In this document: positions 17,106 to 23,926 of the stretch, one piece after another
Numbering within the stretch: position 1 is the first letter of the stretch
How the letters are laid out: each line of letters begins with the position of its first letter
Assembly: GCA_900552465.1 (NCBI GenBank)
Contig: URZO01000002.1
Coordinates: 62,001-126,000 of the forward strand
Direction of reading: 5' to 3'
Source: an uncultured Parabacteroides sp.
GTDB lineage: Bacteria > Bacteroidota > Bacteroidia > Bacteroidales > Tannerellaceae
DNA: 64,000 bases
Position numbers and translations under genes: made by a program
Notes under the pieces: model-generated
The model's input: only the letters and a program-made list of their open reading frames with translations
What the model was told of the DNA's origin: nothing
Database searches by the model: none

Positions 17106-18770
17106 ATGTGTGGCATTACAGCAATCTTCAATATCCGCAGCGGCGCCGACCAGCTCCGCCAGCAAGCCCTGAAAATGAGTAAACGCATCCGTCATCGCGG
17201 TCCAGACTGGAGCGGTATCTATCAGGGCCGGACCGCAATCCTTGCCCACGAACGTCTGTCGATCGTCGATCCCGCATCCGGCGGACAGCCGCTGAAAAGC
17301 AAAGACGGCAAACTGATCCTGACCGTAAACGGCGAGATATATAACCATCGCGAACTCCGCGAACAACTGAAAGACGAATATGAATTCCAGACGGGAAGCG
17401 ACTGCGAAGTGATCCTCGCCCTCTACCGCAAGCACGGTGTGAAGTGCGTGGAAATGCTGAGCGGCATCTTCGGCTTCGCCCTCTACGACGAAGAGAACGA
17501 CTGCTACCTGATCGCCCGCGACCCGATCGGCGTCATCCCCCTATATATCGGCCACGACGATGAAGGGCATCTGCTCGTCTCCTCCGAACTGAAAGGACTC
17601 GAAGGATTCGCCACGACATATGACCAGTTTCCTCCGGGACATTACTTCTACAGCCGCGACAAAGACTTCACCCGCTGGTATGTCCGCGACTGGCTGGAAT
17701 ATGATAACGTCAAGGACAACCCCGCCAGCGTACAGGAGTTGCACGATGCCCTCGAAGCCGCCGTACAGCGACAACTGATGAGCGACGTCCCCTACGGCGT
17801 CCTCCTTTCCGGCGGATTAGATTCGTCCATCACCTCGGCTATAGCCAAAAAATATGCAGCCAAACGCATCGAGACCGGAGGGAAAGCAGATGCGTGGTGG
17901 CCTCAACTGCACTCCTTCGCTATCGGTCTCAAAGGAGCGCCTGATCTGGTGGCAGCCAAGAAAGTGGCTGATTATATCGGCACTGTCCACCACGAGATAA
18001 ACTATACGATCGAAGAAGGGCTCGACGCGATCCGCGACGTGATCTACTATATTGAGACCTACGACGTGACAACCGTCCGCGCCTCTACGCCGATGTACCT
18101 GATCTCGCGTGTCATTAAGTCGATGGGTATCAAAATGGTATTGAGCGGTGAAGGGGCCGACGAAGTCTTCGGCGGTTACCTCTATTTCCACAAGGCTCCG
18201 GATGCCAGGACCTTCCACGAAGAAACCGTCCGCAAGCTAAGCAAACTCTATATGTATGATTGTCTACGGGCCAACAAGAGCTTGTGTGCATGGGGAGTGG
18301 AAGGCCGTGTTCCTTTCCTGGACAAAGAGTTCCTGGATGTCGCCATGCGCCTCAATCCGGAAGCCAAGATGTGTCCGGGTAGTGTGATCGAAAAGAAGAT
18401 CCTCCGCGAAGCCTTTGCCGATATGCTTCCCCCGGAAATCGCCTGGCGACAGAAGGAACAGTTCTCCGACGGCGTTGGCTACAACTGGATCGACACGCTG
18501 AAGAAGATCACCTCCGAAGCCGTCAGCGACGAAGAAATGGCAAACGCCGTCAAACGTTTCCCCATCAACCCGCCGCAGAATAAGGAGGAATATTACTACC
18601 GCACGATCTTCGAAGAGCATTTCCCCAGTGAAAGCGCCGCCCGCAGCGTGCCGAGCGTACCGAGCGTTGCCTGCTCCACCGCCGAAGCCCTCGCCTGGGA
18701 TGCCGCCTTCCAAAATAAGAACGATCCGAGCGGCCGTGCGATAAAAGGGGTACACGAAGCAGCGTATTGA
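17106..18770 (+). CDS. asnB: Asparagine synthetase B (glutamine-hydrolysing)
   Basis: The 554-residue protein makes asparagine from aspartate, ATP and glutamine. Cys2 in MCGI is the amidotransferase nucleophile, with LAHERLSIVDP and VNGEIYNH following. The synthetase domain carries the pyrophosphate loop LLSGGLDSS near residue 238 and GEGADEVFGGY near residue 350. It is the third gene of the gltB-gltD-asnB operon, so glutamate and asparagine formation from glutamine-borne nitrogen would be co-regulated. Confidence 0.97.
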   Translation: MCGITAIFNIRSGADQLRQQALKMSKRIRHRGPDWSGIYQGRTAILAHERLSIVDPASGGQPLKSKDGKLILTVNGEIYNHRELREQLKDEYEFQTGSDCEVILALYRKHGVKCVEMLSGIFGFALYDEENDCYLIARDPIGVIPLYIGHDDEGHLLVSSELKGLEGFATTYDQFPPGHYFYSRDKDFTRWYVRDWLEYDNVKDNPASVQELHDALEAAVQRQLMSDVPYGVLLSGGLDSSITSAIAKKYAAKRIETGGKADAWWPQLHSFAIGLKGAPDLVAAKKVADYIGTVHHEINYTIEEGLDAIRDVIYYIETYDVTTVRASTPMYLISRVIKSMGIKMVLSGEGADEVFGGYLYFHKAPDARTFHEETVRKLSKLYMYDCLRANKSLCAWGVEGRVPFLDKEFLDVAMRLNPEAKMCPGSVIEKKILREAFADMLPPEIAWRQKEQFSDGVGYNWIDTLKKITSEAVSDEEMANAVKRFPINPPQNKEEYYYRTIFEEHFPSESAARSVPSVPSVACSTAEALAWDAAFQNKNDPSGRAIKGVHEAAY

Positions 18771-18795
18771 TTCCTCACAAAGGATCGATACGCTG
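18760..18795. repeat. Hairpin across the asnB stop codon
   Basis: CAGCGTAT at 18760-18767 pairs with ATACGCTG at 18788-18795, and most of the bases between can extend the stem. There is no T tract, so it may only protect mRNA 3' ends between the convergent asnB and thi4 genes. Confidence 0.4.
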
Positions 18796-18817
18796 CCCCG
18801 GGCTCCATTTCTATTTT

Positions 18818-19588
18818 CTATTTGTCCAACTTGGCACAAATTAGTTCAGCCGCTTTCTTGCCGCTCATCAGCATACCGCCGAAGATCGGTCCCATGCGGA
18901 AACTGCCGCTGACACCATTGGCAGCCATACCGGAAACGAACAATCCCGGATAGATCTCCTTTGTGTTCTCGACAGTCGTCGCTTCGCCCAGTTCGACATT
19001 CAATGAACGCTCACCGATCACACCGCCGGTCGGAGTGTTCAGCCGGATGTCGTTCTTACGGGCAACCACGCGGGCAATTTCGCAGTCGTGGCCGGTTCCT
19101 TCCAGAACAGCCTTCGCCATGATCGTCAGCGGGTCCACATGCATCCCTTCGCGGATGACCGGAGCCCAGTTCACAACCACGCCGGCTACGGCATCGTTAT
19201 GGAACACGACGTCTTCTACGGAATAGCAGTTGAAAATAGTCGCACCGGCCTTCGTTGCGTTATAGATCAAAGCAGAAGTGGTGTGTACGGAGTCCATAAT
19301 ATAAGTACCGTTGCCGGCATCCTTATAGCTCACGCCCAACTCCTGCACGATTGGCATGGCTTCTTCCTGCACGACGATGTCGTTAAACATCATGGCGCCG
19401 CCCCACATACCTCCGCCGGGAGCCAGCTTGCGGTCGAACAAAGCAACCTTCTTTCTGGCCTTAGCCAAATAATAAGCGGCAACAATACCGGAAGGACCGC
19501 CGCCAACAATAGCGACATCGATAGATAAATTACTCTTCAACTTCGCAAAGTAAGAGTCGATAATTCCTGTTGAAACAATCTGTTCCAT
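18818..19588 (-). CDS. Thi4-type thiazole synthase (sulfide-dependent class)
   Basis: The 256-residue protein builds the ADP-thiazole moiety of thiamin from NAD, glycine and sulfide. It has an N-terminal dinucleotide motif VGGGPSGIVAA, then GGGMWGGAMMF and a C-terminal RMGPIFGGM. At the position where suicidal eukaryotic Thi4 has the sulfur-donating Cys (motif Cys-Met-Asp-Pro), this protein has His150 in GMHVDP. That is the archaeal and anaerobe pattern, in which free sulfide and iron make the enzyme multi-turnover. A TPP riboswitch lies upstream on the same strand, which supports the thiamin role. Confidence 0.93.
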   Translation of the reverse strand: MEQIVSTGIIDSYFAKLKSNLSIDVAIVGGGPSGIVAAYYLAKARKKVALFDRKLAPGGGMWGGAMMFNDIVVQEEAMPIVQELGVSYKDAGNGTYIMDSVHTTSALIYNATKAGATIFNCYSVEDVVFHNDAVAGVVVNWAPVIREGMHVDPLTIMAKAVLEGTGHDCEIARVVARKNDIRLNTPTGGVIGERSLNVELGEATTVENTKEIYPGLFVSGMAANGVSGSFRMGPIFGGMLMSGKKAAELICAKLDK

Positions 19589-19659
19589 ACAAAATAATAA
19601 TTAGAGTTTAAACATCGGGAAGCACATAGAGGTAACGCTCCCCTTTATTCAGTAATTCT

Positions 19660-19736
19660 ACCTTTTCCCTTCACGGCATTACCCGGGCAGGTTCTATGGG
19701 TATAATCTCAGCCTGATAGTAAGGCACCCCTATGAT
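19660..19736 (-). ncRNA. TPP riboswitch (THI element)
   Basis: On the minus strand the conserved TPP-aptamer blocks occur in order: AGGGGTGCC, CAGGCTGAGA, ATACCC, GAACCTG, GGGTAAT and GAAGGGA. They lie between the cytidylate-kinase-like gene and thi4, about 70-150 bases ahead of the thi4 start, so thiamin pyrophosphate should repress thi4. Confidence 0.95.
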
Positions 19737-19759
19737 AAGTCGGTTGCAAAGATAATAAA

Positions 19760-20401
19760 TTATCCGAAATGCGGCGGGCGTTTATTCATTTTCCGCTCTA
19801 CAAAACTTTTGATAAACTCGACGGTTTCGTCCACTCCCAATACAGAGACATCGATCGAGAAGTTATAGCTCGAGGCCACCCCCCACTCTTTATTCGTATA
19901 ATAGTTATAGTAGGCGGCACGCGATTTGTCGGTTTTCGTCATCAACTCCTCCGCCTGCTCCACTGTTACGTGCTGGTTTTCGATAATCCGCTGAATCCGG
20001 TTTTCCTTGTTGTTATGGATAAAGAAACTCAGGCAATCCGGATCGTCGCGCAAGATATAATCGGCACACCGTCCCACGATTATGCATGAACCCTTCTCTG
20101 CCAGATTCCGGATCGCATCGCTCTGATAGAGGAACAGACGGTCGTTGGACAACACATCGGCATACGGAGGAAACAGCCCCATATACGAATAGCCCATCGT
20201 AAAAGCGTATGCTAACCCGCTGGACGCCCGTTCGTCAGCCTTCTCAAAAAACTCTTCACTGAGCCCGCTCTCTTTGGCTGCGATCGCCATCAGTTGCTTG
20301 TCATAATAGGCAATGCCCAGCACCTTCGCCAACTTCTGCCCTATCTCGCGGCCACCACTGCCAAACTGCCGGCCGATGGTGAGTATGATTTTATTGTCCA
20401 T
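19760..20401 (-). CDS. Cytidylate kinase-like family protein
   Basis: The 213-residue P-loop protein starts with the nucleotide-binding GRQFGSGGREIG and contains YDKQLM, SCIIVGRCADYIL and FFIHNNKENRIQRI. These match the cytidylate-kinase-like family (AAA_26). It is not the housekeeping Cmk, and its substrate is not known. It lies 42 bases after the MATE gene on the same strand and immediately ahead of the TPP riboswitch, from which it is probably independent. Confidence 0.85.
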   Translation of the reverse strand: MDNKIILTIGRQFGSGGREIGQKLAKVLGIAYYDKQLMAIAAKESGLSEEFFEKADERASSGLAYAFTMGYSYMGLFPPYADVLSNDRLFLYQSDAIRNLAEKGSCIIVGRCADYILRDDPDCLSFFIHNNKENRIQRIIENQHVTVEQAEELMTKTDKSRAAYYNYYTNKEWGVASSYNFSIDVSVLGVDETVEFIKSFVERKMNKRPPHFG

Positions 20402-20443
20402 ATTGATCTACATATTTGGTATTAAGACAAAGATATACATTTT

Positions 20444-21790
20444 TTATTTAGCATGAAACTTCTTGAACTGCTTTATTAAAACAATAGCAGTTACGGCGGT
20501 GGCGGTAGCATCGGCGATCGGGATACTGATCCAGACGCCAAGCGTTCCAAGCCAGGGAGGAAGGATCAGGAGGCAGGGGACGAGGAAGAGCAACTGGCGT
20601 GTCAGGGAAAGGAAGATCGCCTTCTTAGACATCCCGATAGAGAGAAAAAAGTTTGTCGCCACCATCTGGAAACCGACAATCGGAAAGACGGCAAAGACGA
20701 TGTGCAGGCCGGAGACAGCCGCCGCAATCAACTCTGGATCAGTCGTAAACAGGCGGACGATCATCGAAGGGAATAGCTGGCAAAGCAGGAACCCCGTCGT
20801 TGCCACCCCGATGGCCCATTTCATCGTTAGCTTCGTCACCTCCGTCACACGTGGATAGAGGCGGGCGCCGAAGTTGTATCCCGCAATCGGCTGCATCCCC
20901 TGGTTAAAGCCCATGATGATCATGATGAAGAGGAAGATGATCCGGTTCACGATCCCGTACGCCCCGATCGCCATGTCGCCCCCGTGCTCCTTCAGGCCTC
21001 GGTTGATCAGGATCACGATCAGGCAGGCACAAAGGTTCATCAAGAAAGGCGACATCCCGATGTAGAGGATACCCTTCACGATCTCTCTTTTCAAATGGAA
21101 GATGCTCTTCTTAAAATGCAGGAGTTGCGATGGCCGGGAGAAATGGATCAACTGTCCCGTCAGCGAAATGACCTGCGAGATGACCGTTGCCCATGCTGAC
21201 CCCTTGATCCCCCAGCCGAAGCCGAAGATAAAGAGCGGATTCAGCACACAGTTGATCACCACCGATGCCAGTGTCGCATACATCGCCATCTTCGGGAAAC
21301 CGGACGAGCGCAGGACAGAGTTCAGCCCCAGATACATGTGCGTCACCACATTGCCCATCAGGATCACTTTCATATAATCGCGCGCATACCCGATCGTATT
21401 CTCGCTCGCCCCGAAGAAATAGAGGATCGGATCGAGAAACATCATGAAAGCCAATGTAAAGGCAAGCCCTAATACCACATTCAGTATCAATACGTTACCC
21501 AATACTTGGTTTGCCCCTTCGTAATCCTTCTGCCCCAACTTCACCGACACTAATGTCGAAGCCCCTACCCCGACCAGCGAGCCGAAGGCGGCAGCTAAGT
21601 TCATCAATGGAAAGGTCAGCGCAAGTCCGGAGATCGCCAACGCCCCGACACCATGCCCGATAAAAATACTGTCGGCCATGTTATAGAGCGAAGAAGCCGT
21701 CATGGCAATAATGGCAGGAATGGCGTATTGCGTCAGCAACTTGCTGATCGGCTCGGTACCGAGCACTAATGGTGAATTCTGTTTAGTCAT
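20444..21790 (-). CDS. MATE-family multidrug exporter
   Basis: This is a 448-residue membrane protein with 12 predicted helices and the MATE landmarks LYNMADSIFIGHGVG near the N terminus and MGFNQGMQPIAGYNFGARL near the middle. It should export cationic compounds by sodium or proton antiport. I chose the ATG at 21790 because the preceding 61 in-frame residues overlap the divergent gene at 21855 and do not resemble MATE proteins. A -7 box (TACCTTTG) sits only four bases before this ATG, so the mRNA may have almost no leader. Confidence 0.93.
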   Translation of the reverse strand: MTKQNSPLVLGTEPISKLLTQYAIPAIIAMTASSLYNMADSIFIGHGVGALAISGLALTFPLMNLAAAFGSLVGVGASTLVSVKLGQKDYEGANQVLGNVLILNVVLGLAFTLAFMMFLDPILYFFGASENTIGYARDYMKVILMGNVVTHMYLGLNSVLRSSGFPKMAMYATLASVVINCVLNPLFIFGFGWGIKGSAWATVISQVISLTGQLIHFSRPSQLLHFKKSIFHLKREIVKGILYIGMSPFLMNLCACLIVILINRGLKEHGGDMAIGAYGIVNRIIFLFIMIIMGFNQGMQPIAGYNFGARLYPRVTEVTKLTMKWAIGVATTGFLLCQLFPSMIVRLFTTDPELIAAAVSGLHIVFAVFPIVGFQMVATNFFLSIGMSKKAIFLSLTRQLLFLVPCLLILPPWLGTLGVWISIPIADATATAVTAIVLIKQFKKFHAK

Positions 21791-21794
21791 GCTG

Positions 21795-21802
21795 CAAAGG
21801 TA
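21795..21802 (-). promoter_or_regulatory. -7 element (TACCTTTG) of the MATE gene, nearly leaderless
   Basis: TACCTTTG on the minus strand matches TANNTTTG exactly and ends four bases before the MATE ATG. Transcription would start at or next to the initiation codon. Confidence 0.5.
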
Positions 21803-21823
21803 CGGAGATTTAGAAAAAAAGGT

Positions 21824-21831
21824 TACTTTTG
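21824..21831 (+). promoter_or_regulatory. Candidate -7 element (TACTTTTG) for the fRMsr gene
   Basis: TACTTTTG matches TANNTTTG and lies 23 bases before the ATG at 21855. It overlaps the region that would hold the divergent MATE -33 element. Confidence 0.5.
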
Positions 21832-21854
21832 TCACCTTATAAAGTATAAAAATT

Positions 21855-22337
21855 ATGGCAGAAAATTTAGTAATCAACGACGGAAGCAAAGCAGAGCGAT
21901 ATGAAACGCTTATCCCCCAACTGAAAGCATTGACAGCCGGCGAACCCGACGCAGTGGCAAATATGGCAAACATCGCCGCCGCTCTCCGGCAGACATTCGG
22001 CTTCTTCTGGGTCGGTTTCTACAGGGTGGAGGAAGACACGTTAGTATTGGGACCTTTCCAGGGCCCGCTGGCCTGCACGCGCATCCGCTATGGCAAAGGT
22101 GTATGTGGCACGGCATGGAAAGAGGCCCGCACGATCGTCGTTCCGGATGTCGATAAGTTTCCCGGCCACATCGCCTGCAACTCCGCCTCCCGGTCAGAGA
22201 TAGTAGTACCGGTTATCCGGGATGGCAAGGTTATTGCCATCCTGGATATAGACAGTGACACAATCAACGCGTTCGATAAAATAGATGTATTGGATTTGGA
22301 GAGGATAAACGCGGAGATCGTTTCAACTATCATTTGA
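21855..22337 (+). CDS. Free methionine-R-sulfoxide reductase (GAF domain)
   Basis: The 160-residue cytoplasmic GAF-domain enzyme reduces free methionine-(R)-sulfoxide. The three catalytic cysteines are present as Cys74 (ACTRI), Cys84 (GVCGTA) and Cys108 (GHIACNS). Their spacing of 10 and 24 residues is the same as that of Cys84/94/118 in the E. coli enzyme. The block SRSEIVVPV completes the signature. It complements the periplasmic MsrAB encoded at 4286-5356. It converges with the DUF6261 gene 28 bases downstream. Confidence 0.95.
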   Translation: MAENLVINDGSKAERYETLIPQLKALTAGEPDAVANMANIAAALRQTFGFFWVGFYRVEEDTLVLGPFQGPLACTRIRYGKGVCGTAWKEARTIVVPDVDKFPGHIACNSASRSEIVVPVIRDGKVIAILDIDSDTINAFDKIDVLDLERINAEIVSTII

Positions 22338-22365
22338 CCGGTATATATTATAATAGAAATTTATA

Positions 22366-23166
22366 TTAAAGTTCGCCAGGGCGTTCTTCTTCCTGTTTAT
22401 TGCCGCCTGTATTCGGATCATGTTTGCTCATGCTTCCGCTTGCAGTCTTGCCGCCTTTGCCCTTGCCGTAACGAAGGCTCATCGTAACACGATATTTATC
22501 GATTGTTTCGTTCCACCAGGCAAACAGTTTGATATAATCTTTGTCTCCTTCGATCTCAGCCAATGAATTCAGACGAAAAACAAGTGCTTCGTAAGTAGAG
22601 TTGAATAGTTTACGCGCTACAGGTGTCTTAAGCGGCATATTCCTTTCGCCTGCTTCAGTAGCTCTTTTGGATGAGCACTGGGCACATTCATTATTAGCTG
22701 TTTGTAGTTTTGTAAATAATTCATCCAACTTAAGCAACTCGACAGATTTTTTAAATGTTTCCGAGCGGGATTCCTCGATCAGTTTATAGTAAGCCCCGGT
22801 TTGGTCATCGAAAGAACGTAGATATATTTTTTTATATCGTTCGACCAATGGCATTAAAACAGTAGCTGCCACTTTAAATTCGCCATCCAACTCAAGATCG
22901 TGAGCGCGTATCCGTGTGAAAATACTTGAACGCAGATTGCTACGTGCCTTACCTGTTTTTTTCATAGAATCCGTCCACATACTTTTTGTGATTTTAAAGA
23001 TACTGTATTCTAATTCACTTACAGCTTCATTAAAAGGATTGAATTGTGTTTCAAATTTTGTCACATCTGTATTAGCAGATAAGATTTGTTGAATAATAGC
23101 CTGACCTAAAGCTAAAGCTTCACTTAGTTTAAGTTGCGATTTTGGAAAATTCTGGATTTGTGCCAT
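22366..23166 (-). CDS. DUF6261 family protein
   Basis: The 266-residue, mostly alpha-helical protein starts MAQIQNFPKSQLKLSEAL and matches the Bacteroidales DUF6261 family, whose function is unknown. A CAQCSSKRATEAG segment near the middle contains a CxxC pair. The C-terminal 30 residues are Gly/Lys/Ser-rich and end in EEERPGEL, the same octapeptide found at the end of the HU-related protein (7911-8351). The upstream region contains a 42-bp tandem-repeat array and a strong promoter oriented towards this gene, so the array is probably transcribed as its leader or as an upstream repeat-peptide gene. Confidence 0.8.
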   Translation of the reverse strand: MAQIQNFPKSQLKLSEALALGQAIIQQILSANTDVTKFETQFNPFNEAVSELEYSIFKITKSMWTDSMKKTGKARSNLRSSIFTRIRAHDLELDGEFKVAATVLMPLVERYKKIYLRSFDDQTGAYYKLIEESRSETFKKSVELLKLDELFTKLQTANNECAQCSSKRATEAGERNMPLKTPVARKLFNSTYEALVFRLNSLAEIEGDKDYIKLFAWWNETIDKYRVTMSLRYGKGKGGKTASGSMSKHDPNTGGNKQEEERPGEL

Positions 23167-23212
23167 AGCATTAAAATTTAATTAATAGATTTTTGTTAGA
23201 AATTATTTTTTC

Positions 23213-23527
23213 TCAAATAAAAACATTTAACCATACTACAAATAAAATATTTCTATTATAAAACGTGTTTTGTAGTAGTACATACAAACTTTTTGTATCA
23301 GCAAACATGTTTTGTGATACTTCAAATGAACTTTTTGTATCAACAAACCTGTTTTGTGGTACTTCAAACGAACTTTTTGTATCAGCAAACCTCTTTTGTG
23401 GTACTTCAAACGAACTTTTTGTATCAACAAACCTCTTTTGTGGTACTTCAAATGAACTTTTTGTATCAACAAACATGTTTTGTGGTACTACATACAAACT
23501 TTTTATATCAGCGAACATGTTTTTCAT
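23213..23527 (-). CDS. Possible repeat-peptide gene across the 42-bp array
   Basis: The minus-strand frame encodes 104 residues made of about six 14-residue repeats of the form RFVDTKSSFEVPQK. It lies 42 bases downstream of a strong promoter (TTG N19 TACCTTTG) and 46 bases ahead of the DUF6261 start. There is no ribosome-binding site, and the plus strand is also open in two frames because a 42-base unit keeps all frames in register. Coding is therefore unproven; a structured untranslated leader is equally possible. Confidence 0.35.
   Translation of the reverse strand: MKNMFADIKSLYVVPQNMFVDTKSSFEVPQKRFVDTKSSFEVPQKRFADTKSSFEVPQNRFVDTKSSFEVSQNMFADTKSLYVLLQNTFYNRNILFVVWLNVFI
23253..23526. repeat. 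Tandem array of a 42-bp unit, about 6.5 copies
   Basis: Full or near-full units start at 23289, 23331, 23373, 23415, 23457 and 23499, with a degenerate partial copy before them. Each unit begins CTTTTTGTATCA, and most of it differs by only a few bases between copies. Inside each unit, an imperfect hairpin (GTATCA..CAAA, about 5 bases, TTTGTG.TAC) alternates with a spacer of about 16 bases. There are no unique spacers, so it is not a CRISPR. Confidence 0.95.
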
Positions 23528-23568
23528 GATAAAGAACTATTTTTACCCTATAACAAACGTATCTGTGG

Positions 23569-23598
23569 CAAAGGTATGATATAAGTTTATATAAACAA
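23569..23598 (-). promoter_or_regulatory. Strong Bacteroidetes-type promoter ahead of the 42-bp array and DUF6261
   Basis: On the minus strand TTG (23596-23598) is followed by exactly 19 bases and TACCTTTG (23569-23576). This is an excellent match in both elements and spacing to the -33/-7 promoter of Bacteroidetes. It reads through the 42-bp repeat array toward the DUF6261 gene. Confidence 0.7.
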
Positions 23599-23701
23599 GT
23601 TTTTATTAAATAAAATCATCTGGAAGTCCACATTTTCCGGACATGTATGCAAATATTCCTTTTTATACAGTCTTATAGAAGTGTATCAAAAGTCATTCTC
23701 A

Positions 23702-23803
23702 TTCCCCTCTTGAGAGGGGGAAGGGGGTGTGTTAAATACATACAAGTTGATAATCAATATGTTTACGCTTGACACACCCCTTAATCCCCTCTCAAGAGGG
23801 GAA
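23702..23803. repeat. Dispersed-type compound inverted repeat
   Basis: The arms at about 23702-23732 and 23772-23803 are complementary. Each carries a smaller palindrome, CCCCTCTTGAGAGGGG, next to GGGGTGTGT. About 40 AT-rich bases separate the arms. It resembles intergenic repeats of the Bacteroidetes. The region 23580-23926 contains no gene. Confidence 0.7.
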
Positions 23804-23834
23804 AGAGATAGCTTTTGACATATCTCCATATAAA

Positions 23835-23874
23835 AGAACAGGCCTTATAAATAGATATTTATAGGGCCTGTTCT
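23835..23874 (-). terminator. Terminator hairpin after the alpha-2-macroglobulin gene
   Basis: AGAACAGGCC..TATAAATA pairs with TATTTATA..GGCCTGTTCT to form a 19-bp stem with one G-U pair. On the minus strand it is followed by a short run of four T. It lies 53 bases after the stop of the macroglobulin gene. Confidence 0.6.
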
Positions 23875-23879
23875 AATAC

Positions 23880-23909
23880 GATCCCATGTCAAGCGCGGGA
23901 ATGGGGCAG
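23880..23909. repeat. 31-base dispersed repeat, copy 1
   Basis: The complement of this segment is nearly the same as 41701-41731, with a shared core TTCCCGCGCTT and only a few other differences. It is an interspersed intergenic sequence near the 3' end of the macroglobulin gene. Confidence 0.6.
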
Positions 23910-23926
23910 TTTTGATAAATCCCGGA

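Noticed and set aside
18760..18795. asnB terminator
   Set aside because: The hairpin overlaps the stop codon but has no T tract on either strand, so it is reported only as a repeat.
21791..21973. Longer N terminus of the MATE exporter
   Set aside because: The extra 61 residues overlap the divergent fRMsr gene and do not resemble MATE proteins.
23253..23526. CRISPR array
   Set aside because: The 42-base units follow each other directly, with no unique spacers and no cas genes in the window.
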